Source of the DNA: Betaproteobacteria bacterium | GTDB lineage: Bacteria; Pseudomonadota; Gammaproteobacteria; Burkholderiales; Burkholderiaceae_D | Reading direction: 5' to 3' | NCBI GenBank assembly: GCA_016868055.1 | Contig: VGHX01000012.1 | Span: forward strand, 1 to 49,286 | DNA length: 49,286 nt | In this document: positions 29,566 to 39,521 of the stretch, in pieces | Numbering within the stretch: position 1 is the stretch's first letter | Layout of the letters: each line of letters opens with the position of its first letter | Program-made: the position numbers and the translations under genes | Notes under the pieces: model-generated | The model's input: the letters and a program-made list of their open reading frames with translations, nothing else | Databases searched by the model: none | Told to the model about the DNA's origin: nothing

Positions 29566-29823
29566 ATGAACCTGATTTATAACAGCGAGCATTACTCAGT
29601 CGTCGAGTTTCGGGCCGAGTCGGGTAAGGAAGCGATGCGGTTTGGTGGCTTTGAGATTCTCGACAAACCTTTACGCCGAGAGATTTTCCTCGCTGGCGAA
29701 CTTGCCGAAAACTTCCGGCAACATGTGCGGGAGTTAAGCGCTCGGCAGCCGACTGAAGAAGAGATCGATGAATTCCTCGACAGCTACTCGCCGCTCATGG
29801 CACAACCCGTCGTGCTTCAGTAG
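29566..29823 (+). CDS. DUF3567 family protein
   Basis: 85 residues from the ATG at 29566, with AGGAG about 9 bases upstream; the longer frame has no family support. MNLIYNSEHYSVVEFRAESGKEAMRFGGFEILDK is the conserved start and the C-terminal part is acidic and helical. The function is unknown. The family is mostly betaproteobacterial. It stands between the ntrX unit and the TrmB-like gene. The 131-base gap before it holds nothing I can identify. Confidence 0.87.
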   Translation: MNLIYNSEHYSVVEFRAESGKEAMRFGGFEILDKPLRREIFLAGELAENFRQHVRELSARQPTEEEIDEFLDSYSPLMAQPVVLQ

Positions 29824-29848
29824 GCGCGGCGCTCAGCTTGGGGCCATC

Positions 29849-29868
29849 ATGCCCGCTTCGGCGGGCAT
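29849..29868 (+). terminator. UUCG-loop hairpin after the DUF3567 gene
   Basis: ATGCCCGC (29849-29856) and GCGGGCAT (29861-29868) form a perfect 8-bp stem capped by TTCG. It lies 26 bases after the DUF3567 stop and only 11 bases before the next ATG. The downstream sequence ATTCATCTCT is a poor T-run, so termination would be weak. Confidence 0.55.
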
Positions 29869-29879
29869 ATTCATCTCTA

Positions 29880-30560
29880 ATGCAGACAACTTCTCGCCCT
29901 GTGACCAGCAATCAGGCTGGGCCGCATTTGCGCTTGGCTGAGGTCGTCGCACGGCACGCGCAGCAAGCGTTTCGCAAGCCCTTATCGGTATTTGGCGAAC
30001 AACCGTTCGATCAGGCAATCAACGCCTGGCAGAGGCATGGTGGCGCACTCATAATTGACGCCGGCTGCGGCGTTGGCTGGTCGACACGAAAACTGGCGCA
30101 GCAATTCCCCGATGCTTTTGTCGTTGGTGTCGACCAGTCTGCGCACCGATTACGTCGCAACACACCTTGGAGCGGGCCCGCGCTCAATAACTTCATTACG
30201 GGTCGTGCGGAGCTGGTGGATTTCTGGCAACGACTGGCACTCGCCCGCATCCATCCGGCACAGCATTACCTGCTCTATCCCAACCCTTGGCCGAAAAAAG
30301 CGCAGCTACAGCGTCGCTGGCATGGCCATTCGATTTTCCCGACCCTCTTGAGCCTCGGTGGCTATCTTGAATGTCGCAGCAACTGGAAAATTTATATCGA
30401 TGAGATGGCGTTGGCGCTGACCCAACTCACCGGCATTGAAGTGCACACCGAACAATGGCCGGTCGACCCCGCCGACGCGCTGACACCGTTTGAGCAAAAA
30501 TACGCAGCCTCCGGCCACACGCTCTGGCGCTGCGCGATTCATCTGCCGCAAGCTGATTGA
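29880..30560 (+). CDS. TrmB-like SAM-dependent methyltransferase
   Basis: 226 residues from the ATG at 29880. Motif I is IIDAGCGVGWSTRKLAQ, followed by FVVGVDQSAHRL, and YPNPWPKKAQLQRRWHG matches the (F/Y)PDPWPK-x(5)-R signature of tRNA m7G46 methyltransferases. The N-terminal part is not the standard TrmB one and the catalytic Asp of PDPWPK is Asn here, so it may be a paralogue rather than the housekeeping TrmB. The ATG lies just after a hairpin and lacks a clear ribosome binding site. Confidence 0.75.
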   Translation: MQTTSRPVTSNQAGPHLRLAEVVARHAQQAFRKPLSVFGEQPFDQAINAWQRHGGALIIDAGCGVGWSTRKLAQQFPDAFVVGVDQSAHRLRRNTPWSGPALNNFITGRAELVDFWQRLALARIHPAQHYLLYPNPWPKKAQLQRRWHGHSIFPTLLSLGGYLECRSNWKIYIDEMALALTQLTGIEVHTEQWPVDPADALTPFEQKYAASGHTLWRCAIHLPQAD

Positions 30561-30615
30561 GCCATGCTGGCTTGTGATACCGTCCCTGGTATCCCAACCA
30601 GATTCGGAATTCCCC

Positions 30616-31380
30616 ATGTGCCAGCTTCTCGGCATGAACTGTAATGTGCCGACCGACATCGTGTTCAGCTTTACCGGCTTCGCGCACCGTGGCGGCCGCA
30701 CGGACGAGCACAAAGATGGCTGGGGCATTGCTTTCTTTGAAGGCGCTGGCGTACGGCTGTTTGTTGATCATGAGTCCGCCATTGCCTCGCCCGTCGCCGA
30801 GCTGATTAAAAGCTACCCGATCAAATCAAAAAACGTCATCGCACACATCCGTAAAGCAACCCAAGGTCACGTCGCACTGGAGAACTGTCATCCCTTCATC
30901 CGGGAGCTGTGGGGCCGGTACTGGGTATTCGCTCACAATGGCGATTTGAAAGAATTTTCACCTGCGCTGGATGGCACATTTCGGCCAGTAGGCAACACCG
31001 ATAGCGAGCTCGCATTCTGCTATCTACTGCAACAGCTTCGGCGCCGATTTGGCGATGCGCCGCCCGCACTAGACATACTGCAGCAAGCCATTGATCAACT
31101 CACACGCGAGATCGCCGGCTTTGGTGTTTTCAATATGATGCTGTCCGATGGCACCGCGCTGTTCGCGCATTGCTCAACCCGACTGCACTATATCGTTCGG
31201 CAGCATCCGTTCACGCAAGCCAAGCTGTCTGATGAAGATTTGTCGGTAGATTTTTCAGAAGTGACCACACCAAATGATCGCGTGGCGGTGATCGTCACAG
31301 AACCACTCACCACCAACGAGACCTGGCATTCATTTGAGAGCGGCGAGTTGAAGGTGTTTGTGGATGGTGCGCCGCTGTAG
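30616..31380 (+). CDS. Class II glutamine amidotransferase (YafJ-like)
   Basis: 254 residues from the ATG at 30616, which leaves Cys2 (MCQLLGMNCN) as the N-terminal nucleophile after Met removal; the longer frame would bury it. Further family motifs are FAHRGGRTDEHKDGWGIAFF, IAHIRKATQG, ENCHPF and FAHNGDL. No synthetase domain is fused, as in YafJ proteins, whose substrate is uncertain. It follows the TrmB-like gene by 55 bases and is convergent with metH. Confidence 0.92.
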   Translation: MCQLLGMNCNVPTDIVFSFTGFAHRGGRTDEHKDGWGIAFFEGAGVRLFVDHESAIASPVAELIKSYPIKSKNVIAHIRKATQGHVALENCHPFIRELWGRYWVFAHNGDLKEFSPALDGTFRPVGNTDSELAFCYLLQQLRRRFGDAPPALDILQQAIDQLTREIAGFGVFNMMLSDGTALFAHCSTRLHYIVRQHPFTQAKLSDEDLSVDFSEVTTPNDRVAVIVTEPLTTNETWHSFESGELKVFVDGAPL

Positions 31381-31533
31381 GATCAAGTAGCAACAGCACC
31401 CGACCTAAGGCAGTGATGATGCAAGGTATTGTGACTGCATGCAGCCTACCGAAAAACTGCAAAGGCTGACACGCCGGTGCGTGGCGCTCAAGAGCCTCTA
31501 ACAACACTTGCCACATCAACGGCGGCCGCGACA

Positions 31534-34500
31534 TCAAAGATTAGGCGCAAGCCAGCGCTGCAACAACTCTATCGGCACATTGCGACGAGCAGCCATATCA
31601 GTCACCTGATCTTCACCGATTTTGCCAACGGTGAAATACTTCGACGCAGGGTGCGCGAAATAAAAGCCTGATACCGCGGCGCCAGGGAACATGGCATACG
31701 ACTCGGTCAGGCTCATACCGATATCTTCCGCTTCCAGGATACGGAACACATCTGCCTTGATAGTGTGCTCCGGGCATGCGGGGTAACCCGGTGCAGGGCG
31801 GATACCGCGATACTTCTCGCCGATCAGTTGCTCATTGCTGAGTTTTTCGTCCGCAGCGTAACCCCACAAATCCTTGCGCACGCGCTCGTGCAAGTACTCT
31901 GCAAAGGCTTCTGCCAAACGATCAGCCAGGGCTTTCAGCATGATGGATGAATAATCATCGCCAGCATCTTCAAAACGCTTCTCGTGTTTTTCAATACCAA
32001 GCCCTGAGGTGACCGCAAACATGCCGATGTAATCAGTGATGCCTGACGCTTTTGGCGCAATGAAATCGGCGAGGCATTGGTTCGGACGCGCCACACCATC
32101 AATCACCGGTTTTTCATTTTGCTGACGCAAGCCGTAATAAGTAAACGCGACTTCGCTCTTGCTCTCATCCGTGTAGACCTCGATGTCATCGTCACCGACA
32201 CGGTTTGCAGGTAACAGCGCTATGACGCCATTTGCGGTCAGCCAGCGGCCCTCGACGATCTTTCTCAGCATCGCCTGTCCCTCGCGGTACACATGACTTG
32301 CCGATTCACCGACGATGGGGTCGGTCAGGATGGCCGGGAAGGCGCCAGCCAAATCCCACGTCTGGAAGAAGGGCGCCCAGTCGATGTACTGCGCGAGCAG
32401 GCCAAGATCCACATTGCGGAAATGTCGCCGTCCGATGAATTTCGGCTTCACCGGCGCACACTCGCCGCTAAATTCCAGTTGCATCTTGTTTTTTCGTGCT
32501 CGCTCAAGCGATAGCATCGGCAAGGCTTTTTTACCGGCATGCTGAACACGAATGCGTTCGTAATCGGTAGCGATCTCGTCGAGATAACGATCACGCGTAT
32601 CGTCCGTTAACAACGACTGCGCCACCGAGACCGAGCGCGAGGCATCCGCCACATAAATGACCGGGCCCTCATAGTTCGGAGCGATTTTTACGGCGGTGTG
32701 CGCACGACTGGTGGTAGCGCCACCAATCAGCAAAGGTATTTTGCGTTCGCGGAACCACGGGTCACGCTGCATCTCTTTGGCGACATGCGCCATCTCTTCC
32801 AACGAGGGCGTGATCAAGCCAGATAGTCCGATAATGTCGGCGTTCTCTTCTCTGGCCTTGGCGAGGATCTCGGTGCAGGGCACCATCACGCCCATGTTCA
32901 CAACTTCGAAGTTATTACATTGCAGGACGACGGTCACAATATTCTTGCCGATGTCGTGCACATCACCCTTAACGGTGGCGATAACAATTTTGCCTTTCGG
33001 CTTGGCGGCTTGACCGGTGCGACGCTCTTCCTGGGCTTTCTCTTCTTCGATGAAGGGCACCAAATGGGCCACCGCCTGCTTCATCACGCGCGCTGACTTC
33101 ACTACTTGCGGCAGGAACATTTTGCCCTGCCCAAAAAGATCGCCGACGATATTCATGCCATCCATCAGCGGGCCTTCGATCACATGAATCGGACGACCAC
33201 CTTTCGCCGCTACTTGCTGGCGTGCCTCTTCAGTATCTTCAACAATCCACTGTGTGATGCCGTGAATCAGCGAGTGTGACAGCCGCTTCTCAACCGGGGC
33301 TTCACGCCAGACTAAATTCTGTTCTTCTTTTTTACCGCCCGCCTTGAGCGTCGCGGCGAATTCGATCATGCGCTCGGTTGCATCGTCACGACGATTCAGC
33401 ACCACATCTTCCACGCGCTCACGCAACTCGGGATCGAGATCGTCATACACACCCATCATGCCGGCATTGACGATACCCATGCTCATACCCGCTTTGATCG
33501 CGTGATACAAGAACACGGTGTGGATGGCTTCGCGCGCCGGATCATTACCGCGGAATGAGAAAGAAACATTCGAAACGCCGCCGGACACTTTGGCATGCGG
33601 GAGGTTTTCGCGGATCCAGCGCGTGGCTTCGATGAAATCAACGGCGTAGTTGTTGTGTTCATCGATACCGGTTGCGATCGCGAAAATATTCGGATCAAAA
33701 ATAATATCTTCCGGCGGAAAGCCCACGCGCTCAACCAAAACCCGGTAGGCGCGTTCGCAAATTTCTATCTTGCGCTGGAAAGTGTCGGCTTGCCCGGTTT
33801 CATCGAAAGCCATCGCAATCACTGCAGCGCCATAGCGCCGGCACAGCGTGGCTTGTCGCAGAAACTCTTCTTCGCCTTCTTTCAGAGAGATCGAGTTGAC
33901 GATCGCTTTACCTTGCACGCACTTCAGACCTGCCTCGATCACGCTCCATTTGGAGGAATCGATCATGATCGGCACTCGCGCAATATCAGGCTCGGAAGCG
34001 ATCAGATTCAGGAATCGCGACATCGCAGCGACCGAGTCCAGCATGGCCTCGTCCATATTGATGTCGATGACCTGCGCGCCATTTTCAACTTGCTGCCGCG
34101 CGACGGCGAGTGCCTCTTCATACTGCTCATTGAGGATCATGCGCGCAAACGCTTTGGAGCCAGTGACATTGGTCCGTTCACCGACGTTCACAAACAAAGA
34201 GTCATCATCGATCGTGAACGACTCCAAGCCCGATAACCGCATCTGGTGGATATGCGTGGGCAGTTTGCGCGGCGCGATGCTGGCGACGGTATTGGCAATC
34301 TCTCGAATATGATCCGGCGTCGTGCCACAGCAGCCGCCGGCTATGTTCACAAACCCGCTGTCAGCAAATTCTTTCAATAAGGATGCGGTGATGTCCGGGG
34401 TTTCATCAAAGCCGGTATCCGACATCGGGTTGGGCAAACCCGCGTTCGGGTAGATGCACACAAAAGTCTCGGCGACCTTGGATAATTCCTCTGCGTAGGG

Positions 34501-35289
34501 TCGCATCAATGTCGCGCCGAGCGCGCAGTTGAGTCCGATGGTGAGGGGCTTGGCGTGACGTACGGAATTCCAGAACGCCGTCACGGTCTGGCCAGACAAA
34601 ATTCGGCCCGAGGCGTCGGTTACCGTGCCAGAGATCATGATCGGCAGGCGCTTTCCGGTCTGCTCAAAATACAGATCGATCGCGAACAATGCGGCTTTGC
34701 AGTTCAGCGTGTCAAAGACCGTTTCGACCAAGAGCACATCAGACCCGCCCTCGACGAGGGCTGTGACTTGTTCGTGGTACGCAGTGACCAGTTGATCGAA
34801 ACTGACATTGCGCGCACCGGGATCATTCACATCCGGAGAAATAGAAGCCGTCTTCGGCGTCGGACCGAGCGCACCCGCAACAAAGCGCGGCTTCTCAGCG
34901 GTGGAATACTTGTCGCACGCTGCGCGCGCAATGCGCGCTGCCTCGAGATTCATCTCACGCACCAAGTGCGCCATGTGGTAATCATCTTGCGCGATCGAGG
35001 TAGCGCCAAACGTATTGGTCTCGATCAGGTCAGCGCCCGCGGCCAGATACTGCTCGTGAATTTCCTGAATAATGTGTGACTGCGTCAGTGTCAGCAGCTC
35101 ATTATTGCCTTTGACGAAAACCTCTTTACCCGGCACAGCAAAATCAGCAAAGCGCTGGCCGCGATAATCTTCTTCGCTGAGTTTGTAGCGCTGAATCATG
35201 GTGCCCATCGCACCATCAAGCACCAGGATACGGTGTGACATCATCTCTCTTAGCTGAGCCTCTACCGGGGAAATAGCGTCGCGTTTCAT
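31534..35289 (-). CDS. metH: Cobalamin-dependent methionine synthase
   Basis: 1251 residues, full length. Domains in order: homocysteine-binding barrel (about 1-340) with zinc ligands in LNCALGA and [11 protein letters not shown]; folate-binding barrel (about 360-620) starting [14 protein letters not shown]; cobalamin cap and binding domains (about 660-900) with the cobalt-ligand His in [12 protein letters not shown]; and the SAM-dependent reactivation domain to the end. It methylates homocysteine using 5-methyltetrahydrofolate and needs B12. The leader has a promoter, a SAM-II-like aptamer and a terminator. The last step of the metX pathway is therefore under the same kind of control. Confidence 0.98.
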   Translation of the reverse strand: MKRDAISPVEAQLREMMSHRILVLDGAMGTMIQRYKLSEEDYRGQRFADFAVPGKEVFVKGNNELLTLTQSHIIQEIHEQYLAAGADLIETNTFGATSIAQDDYHMAHLVREMNLEAARIARAACDKYSTAEKPRFVAGALGPTPKTASISPDVNDPGARNVSFDQLVTAYHEQVTALVEGGSDVLLVETVFDTLNCKAALFAIDLYFEQTGKRLPIMISGTVTDASGRILSGQTVTAFWNSVRHAKPLTIGLNCALGATLMRPYAEELSKVAETFVCIYPNAGLPNPMSDTGFDETPDITASLLKEFADSGFVNIAGGCCGTTPDHIREIANTVASIAPRKLPTHIHQMRLSGLESFTIDDDSLFVNVGERTNVTGSKAFARMILNEQYEEALAVARQQVENGAQVIDINMDEAMLDSVAAMSRFLNLIASEPDIARVPIMIDSSKWSVIEAGLKCVQGKAIVNSISLKEGEEEFLRQATLCRRYGAAVIAMAFDETGQADTFQRKIEICERAYRVLVERVGFPPEDIIFDPNIFAIATGIDEHNNYAVDFIEATRWIRENLPHAKVSGGVSNVSFSFRGNDPAREAIHTVFLYHAIKAGMSMGIVNAGMMGVYDDLDPELRERVEDVVLNRRDDATERMIEFAATLKAGGKKEEQNLVWREAPVEKRLSHSLIHGITQWIVEDTEEARQQVAAKGGRPIHVIEGPLMDGMNIVGDLFGQGKMFLPQVVKSARVMKQAVAHLVPFIEEEKAQEERRTGQAAKPKGKIVIATVKGDVHDIGKNIVTVVLQCNNFEVVNMGVMVPCTEILAKAREENADIIGLSGLITPSLEEMAHVAKEMQRDPWFRERKIPLLIGGATTSRAHTAVKIAPNYEGPVIYVADASRSVSVAQSLLTDDTRDRYLDEIATDYERIRVQHAGKKALPMLSLERARKNKMQLEFSGECAPVKPKFIGRRHFRNVDLGLLAQYIDWAPFFQTWDLAGAFPAILTDPIVGESASHVYREGQAMLRKIVEGRWLTANGVIALLPANRVGDDDIEVYTDESKSEVAFTYYGLRQQNEKPVIDGVARPNQCLADFIAPKASGITDYIGMFAVTSGLGIEKHEKRFEDAGDDYSSIMLKALADRLAEAFAEYLHERVRKDLWGYAADEKLSNEQLIGEKYRGIRPAPGYPACPEHTIKADVFRILEAEDIGMSLTESYAMFPGAAVSGFYFAHPASKYFTVGKIGEDQVTDMAARRNVPIELLQRWLAPNL

Positions 35290-35321
35290 TGTGTCTGGTA
35301 ACTGCGCTGTTCGCGCAAAAT

Positions 35322-35353
35322 AAAAAACCCGGCCTGCATTAGCGAAGCCGGGT
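35322..35353 (-). terminator. Intrinsic terminator in the metH leader
   Basis: On the minus strand ACCCGGC (35353-35347) pairs with GCCGGGT (35333-35327), followed by six T (35327-35322) and then ATTTT. It lies just after the aptamer and about 30 bases before the metH ATG, so it is the likely off switch. Confidence 0.87.
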
Positions 35354-35360
35354 GTGCGTT

Positions 35361-35435
35361 CCGCTTTAGCAGTATTTCTTGGAGAGGTATCTCCCGCGCC
35401 CGCAAGCTGGTATTGACAGAGTCAAATCGGCGCGC
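35361..35435 (-). promoter_or_regulatory. SAM-II-like riboswitch upstream of metH
   Basis: The minus strand reads P1 GCGCC, GATTTGAC, CAGCTTGC, P1 partner GGGCGC, a hairpin GGAGA-TACC-TCTCC, then AAATACTGCTAAAGCGG. The conserved blocks are the same and in the same order as in the metX leader, while the connecting bases differ. The inserted 5-bp hairpin is at the same place but has a different sequence, which supports it as a structural element. GCTTGC, GATTTG and GCTAAAG are the SAM-II hallmarks. Confidence 0.82.
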
Positions 35436-35440
35436 CGCGA

Positions 35441-35446
35441 ATTATA
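35441..35446 (-). promoter_or_regulatory. -10 element of the metH promoter
   Basis: A perfect TATAAT on the minus strand lies about 7 bases before the aptamer, so transcription would start at the riboswitch edge. No good -35 is seen at 16-18 bases. The promoter overlaps the 3' end of fmt. Confidence 0.6.
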
Positions 35447-35453
35447 CGGGAAT

Positions 35454-36410
35454 TCAGTTGCTTTGCTGCAGCCGCTGGCCGACGTGTATCTCGAAACCCT
35501 GCAGAAAATTCGCAGCCGAAAGACGTTTGCCGCCGGGCTTCTGTAGTTCTGTCAGTAATAAAGCCTGCTCGCCGCAAGCGACTGTCACACCGTGCGTATC
35601 AACGGCTAAAACAAGTCCCGGCTCGCCGCTTCCGGCAACGCGCTCAGCGCCCCAGATTTTTAAGGCAGTATCGCCGAGCTGTACCGATGCGCCGGGTGCC
35701 GGGTTGAATGCATTTATTTTTCTCAGCAGCGTATTGGCCGGAAGGCGCAGATCAAGCGACGCCTCCTGCTTCGAGATTTTCGCGGCATACGTCACGCCGT
35801 CGTTAGGCTGCGGCGTTGGGGTCAAGCGCCCCTCGGCCAAGCGCTGCAAAACATCGACAATCAGGCGTCCGCCGAGCGCGGCCAGCCGGTCGTGTAATGC
35901 GCCGGTGGTGTCTTGCGGTGAAATCGGCTCATGCGCGACCAGCAGCATGTCACCGGTGTCGAGCCCGGCATCCATCTGCATGATGGTGATACCGGTGTCG
36001 GCATCGCCCGACTCAATCGCACGGTGAATGGGCGCAGCGCCACGCCAGCGTGGTAACAGTGAGGCGTGAATATTGATGCAGCCTTGCGGTGGTATCGCAA
36101 GCACGGAAGGCGGAAGTATCAAACCATAGGCGGCAACCACCATCACATCATGCTCGGTGGAACCGAGTTGTTCGTGTGCTTCCTTGGCTTGATCGGAAAA
36201 CTTGCCGTCCAAACGTAATGATACGGGTTGTAGGACTGGAATCTGATGTTGCAGCGCGAACTGCTTCACCGGCGAGGCGTGCAACTGCATACCGCGTCCG
36301 GCAGGACGATCGGGCTGGGTCAATACCAGGGGAATTTCAAATCCTGCAGCGTGTATGGCCGCGAGTGCAACTGCAGCGAATTCTGGCGTGCCCGCAAAAA
36401 TGACGCGCAT
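35454..36410 (-). CDS. fmt: Methionyl-tRNA formyltransferase
   Basis: 318 residues. [19 protein letters not shown] is the standard start, with [24 protein letters not shown] and [18 protein letters not shown] of the formyl-folate domain, then a C-terminal tRNA-binding OB domain. It formylates initiator Met-tRNA. It follows def by 2 bases, the classical def-fmt pair, in which Fmt adds and Def later removes the formyl group. Confidence 0.97.
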   Translation of the reverse strand: MRVIFAGTPEFAAVALAAIHAAGFEIPLVLTQPDRPAGRGMQLHASPVKQFALQHQIPVLQPVSLRLDGKFSDQAKEAHEQLGSTEHDVMVVAAYGLILPPSVLAIPPQGCINIHASLLPRWRGAAPIHRAIESGDADTGITIMQMDAGLDTGDMLLVAHEPISPQDTTGALHDRLAALGGRLIVDVLQRLAEGRLTPTPQPNDGVTYAAKISKQEASLDLRLPANTLLRKINAFNPAPGASVQLGDTALKIWGAERVAGSGEPGLVLAVDTHGVTVACGEQALLLTELQKPGGKRLSAANFLQGFEIHVGQRLQQSN

Positions 36411-36412
36411 GA

Positions 36413-36946
36413 TCAGCGTACCGCTTCTGCTTGACGCTCTTTCCTTAGCTCGCGCTCTTCTTTCTGCAATTTGGTTTTGATGCGATTACGCTTGAGCGGC
36501 GAGAGGTACTCAACAAACACCTTGCCTTGCAGATGATCCATCTCATGCTGCACACATACCGCCAGCAAACCCTCGGCATCGAATTCCTGCAGCTTGCCGC
36601 TCGCATCATGCGCCTTGACCCGCACACGCAGAGGGCGCTCGACACCATCAAAAATTCCTGGCACCGACAGGCAGCCTTCTTCATACACCTGACGTTCATC
36701 GCTGGCCCAGACAATTTCCGGATTCACCAGCACCAACAATTGATCGCGTGTGTCGGAGACATCAATAACGATGACTCGCTGATGTACATCCACCTGCGTT
36801 GCAGCGAGGCCGATACCGGGCGCGGCGTACATAGTCTCGGCCATGTCAGCGACCAGTCTTGCCAGCGACTCATCAAATGTCGTGACAGGCTTGGCGACCG
36901 TGTGCAAACGCGGATCAGGGTATCGAAGGATAGATAGCAAGGCCAT
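36413..36946 (-). CDS. def: Peptide deformylase
   Basis: 177 residues from the ATG at 36946 ([14 protein letters not shown]); the longer frame starts at a TTG. The three metal-site motifs are present: GIGLAATQV at residues 44-52, EEGCLSVPG with the Cys ligand, and QHEMDHLQG with both His ligands and the catalytic Glu. It removes the formyl group from nascent proteins. First gene of def-fmt, divergent from the LysM gene across 141 bases. Confidence 0.97.
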   Translation of the reverse strand: MALLSILRYPDPRLHTVAKPVTTFDESLARLVADMAETMYAAPGIGLAATQVDVHQRVIVIDVSDTRDQLLVLVNPEIVWASDERQVYEEGCLSVPGIFDGVERPLRVRVKAHDASGKLQEFDAEGLLAVCVQHEMDHLQGKVFVEYLSPLKRNRIKTKLQKEERELRKERQAEAVR

Positions 36947-37087
36947 ACAACTTTTGCGCAACAGTCGCGAAAAAATCTGCGAGAAAACGTCGATGGGGAT
37001 ATTCGCTCATGCACAATTTGCGCCGTATCAGCAGATTGCACACCTTCCACAATCGAGCCTCACGTCACTCAGCAAGAGTAAAAAACG

Positions 37088-38131
37088 ATGATCAAGTCTA
37101 GCATAGCCGCTTGGTGGCTAGCCGTTATATCGCTCTCTTTCAGCAGCTGCGCAAGCGGTGCCAACCCATGTGTTGTACTTGATTCTGCTCCCGACTCGCA
37201 CACCGTACAACGCGGCGATACCGTGTGGGATATCGCTGCAAAGTTTCTACAAGATCCTTGGTGCTGGCGTGACGTGTGGTCTGGTAATCAAGATCATGTC
37301 CCCAACCCCCATTGGATCTATCCGGGCCAACGCATCGTGCTGGATCGTGCGCGCGGGCTGCTAAGCAGTGCACCTGCCGGGAGTGGCTCAGTGCAGGTGA
37401 CTCGGCTGTCACCCGGCGTGCGCGCCACGGCCGTCAAAAGCCCGACAGACAATTCGGATATCGACCCCATGCTGAGCGCAGTCGCCAACCGTTACCGCTT
37501 GCTAACGTTAGCCGACGCATCTGCCGCACCGCGCATCGTCGGCGTGAATCAAGGACGGCGGCTATTAAGGACTGGTGACGTGGTGAGTAGCACTGGCCCG
37601 CTCAACGCTGGTGCGGCGTTCGAGGTGCTGCGCGTGCTTCCGCTGTTGCGCTCATCGGAGAGCGGCGACCCACTGGCTCAAGCTGCCAAGCGCATCGGGC
37701 AAGTGCGCCGAGTCACCCCGATGTCTGAGCAGTTGCTCATCGTTCAGGCGGATGCCGAGCTAAGTGATGGCGATTTGTTATTACCCGTGAAATCTGACAG
37801 CACACCACCAGTTTCTTCGGAGCCCGGGTGGGAGGCAAAGATCATCGCGGTGATGCGGGAAGGGCAGTGGGCGAGCCAATATGATGTGATCGCGCTGAAC
37901 CTGGGGTTATTGGATGGGGTACGGCCCGGCAACGTGGTGCAGGTACCGCAGCCAGATAGAATCACGCTCGTTAATTCGCTCTCCCCCAACCGACCTTCCG
38001 ATGCAACACTATGGGTATTCGACGCCTTGGACCGTGTAGCGCTAGCGCTCATCATGCGTAGCCACCAAGTACTCAGCGTTGGCTCTGTGGTGCACGCAGC
38101 ACGACGTGACCTACCGGCAAAGGCGCCATGA
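37088..38131 (+). CDS. LysM-domain protein, exported
   Basis: 347 residues. The N-terminus has a hydrophobic segment ending FSSCASGA; the Cys could be a lipobox but the fit is loose. One LysM domain at about residues 37-85 begins HTVQRGDTVWDIAAKFLQDPW and ends PHWIYPGQRIVL, binding peptidoglycan. The remaining 260 residues are a conserved but uncharacterised domain found in proteins at this locus (between def and dprA) in betaproteobacteria. The stop overlaps dprA by 4 bases (ATGA). Confidence 0.9.
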   Translation: MIKSSIAAWWLAVISLSFSSCASGANPCVVLDSAPDSHTVQRGDTVWDIAAKFLQDPWCWRDVWSGNQDHVPNPHWIYPGQRIVLDRARGLLSSAPAGSGSVQVTRLSPGVRATAVKSPTDNSDIDPMLSAVANRYRLLTLADASAAPRIVGVNQGRRLLRTGDVVSSTGPLNAGAAFEVLRVLPLLRSSESGDPLAQAAKRIGQVRRVTPMSEQLLIVQADAELSDGDLLLPVKSDSTPPVSSEPGWEAKIIAVMREGQWASQYDVIALNLGLLDGVRPGNVVQVPQPDRITLVNSLSPNRPSDATLWVFDALDRVALALIMRSHQVLSVGSVVHAARRDLPAKAP

Positions 38132-39354
38132 GCGAGCGCGATGATCTGACAGCCTGGCTGCAACTCATGCTGACTGAGGGTGTTGGGTCGCAAACAGCGC
38201 GTGAGCTACTGGGTCGTTTTGGTTTGCCTGACCAGATTTTGGCAGCGGGCTTTCCGGCGCTACAAAAATGTGTGTCCGAGAAAATAGCGCTTGCACTATC
38301 GAGCCAGCCCGATGCCGGGATGCGCGCGCAAATCGAAAAAACGCTGGCATGGGCGAATCAAGCAAACAACCACGTGCTTACACTGGCCGACGCTGATTAT
38401 CCCCGCGCACTCTTGAGCATCAGCGACCCGCCGCCGCTGCTGTATGCAAAAGGCCGCATCGAATTACTGTCACGATCGGGAATTGCCATTGTTGGCAGCC
38501 GCAACGCGACCGCGCAGGGCGTACAAAACGCCGAGCGCTTCGCACAAACACTCAGCGCGGCTGGCCTTTGCGTTATCTCCGGTCTTGCGCTCGGCATCGA
38601 CGCCGCCGCACACAATGGGGCAGCTAGCCTGGTACCTGAGCATGGCTCGACGATTGCAATTACCGGCACAGGCCTTGATTTAGTCTACCCGGCCAGGCAC
38701 CACCTGCTGGCACACAAAATCGCTGAGCAAGGCTGCCTGCTAAGCGAATACCCGCTCGGCACGGCGGCAATAGCGTCGAACTTTCCGAGACGAAATCGCT
38801 TAATCAGCGGCATGTCGCTGGGTGTGCTGGTCGTTGAGGCTGCGCTGCAATCTGGCTCACTCATCACCGCGCGCAGCGCATCGGAGCAAGGCCGCGACGT
38901 ATTCGCGATTCCGGGCTCAATACATTCTCCGCTGGCCAAGGGCTGTCATCAACTGATACGGCAAGGCGCCAAGCTAGTGGAATCTGCGCAAGACATTCTC
39001 GAAGAATTGAATCCGCTGGTACGCGCATCACCGCGGCAAAATCATGCTGACCTACCCGCCACGGCTTTGTCGTCGCGCGTCTTCTCGGTCAACAGCGAAG
39101 ACGAGTACGATCGCGCGCCACCATCTGCGCAAGAATATAAACCTACTGCGCAAGAAAGTAACTCCACTCCGCAAGAAAGTAACCCTACTGCGCAACACAT
39201 CATGAATGCAGCGGCGCATGATCCCACCTCGGTAGACCAACTGACTGAGCGCACAGGCTTATCAGCATCCGAGATTCAAGCAGCTTTATTAATACTTGAG
39301 CTCGACGGAAAAATCGAGCGCATGCCGGATGGCCGCTTCCAACGACTCGTTTAA
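38128..39354 (+). CDS. dprA: DNA-processing protein DprA
   Basis: 408 residues. An N-terminal helical SAM-like domain precedes the Rossmann-like DNA-binding core with IAIVGSRNATAQG, VISGLALGIDAAAH and FPRRNRLISGMSLGVLVVEA, and a C-terminal winged helix (DPTSVDQLTERTGLSASEIQAALLILEL). DprA loads RecA on incoming single-stranded DNA in natural transformation. Between core and winged helix is a Gln/Ser/Pro/Thr linker made of 7-residue repeats. ATGA overlap with the LysM gene. Confidence 0.96.
   Translation: MSERDDLTAWLQLMLTEGVGSQTARELLGRFGLPDQILAAGFPALQKCVSEKIALALSSQPDAGMRAQIEKTLAWANQANNHVLTLADADYPRALLSISDPPPLLYAKGRIELLSRSGIAIVGSRNATAQGVQNAERFAQTLSAAGLCVISGLALGIDAAAHNGAASLVPEHGSTIAITGTGLDLVYPARHHLLAHKIAEQGCLLSEYPLGTAAIASNFPRRNRLISGMSLGVLVVEAALQSGSLITARSASEQGRDVFAIPGSIHSPLAKGCHQLIRQGAKLVESAQDILEELNPLVRASPRQNHADLPATALSSRVFSVNSEDEYDRAPPSAQEYKPTAQESNSTPQESNPTAQHIMNAAAHDPTSVDQLTERTGLSASEIQAALLILELDGKIERMPDGRFQRLV
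39125..39199 (+). repeat. 21-bp in-frame tandem repeat inside dprA
   Basis: Units beginning CTGCGCAAGAA start at 39125, 39146 and (as CTCCGCAAGAA) 39167, with a partial fourth at 39188. They encode AQE(Y/S)(K/N)xT-type heptads in the linker before the winged helix. The period is a multiple of three, so copy-number changes keep the frame. Confidence 0.85.
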
Positions 39355-39463
39355 TCGAAGACCGGCATCTGCAGCATGAGTCAACACATTTATCCGACGC
39401 GATCTGCAAGTTAATGAAATTAAAAGGAAAACTGCGCTAATTTCGTGAAATGAGCGAGTCTGC

Positions 39464-39481
39464 AATGCGCCTTAGCGCATT
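39464..39481 (+). terminator. Hairpin after dprA, weak terminator candidate
   Basis: AATGCGC (39464-39470) and GCGCATT (39475-39481) form a 7-bp stem with a CTTA loop, about 110 bases after the dprA stop and 40 before smg. A second small stem (CTTAC/GTAAG, 39482-39497) follows at once. No T-run is present, so it may instead act in the smg leader. Confidence 0.35.
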
Positions 39482-39521
39482 CTTACTTGTGCGTAAGAAA
39501 AGATGCCGTTACATTACGGAG

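Noticed and set aside
33595-34236. 213-residue open frame opposite metH
   Set aside because: It lies wholly within a well-supported metH and shows no domain or start signal.
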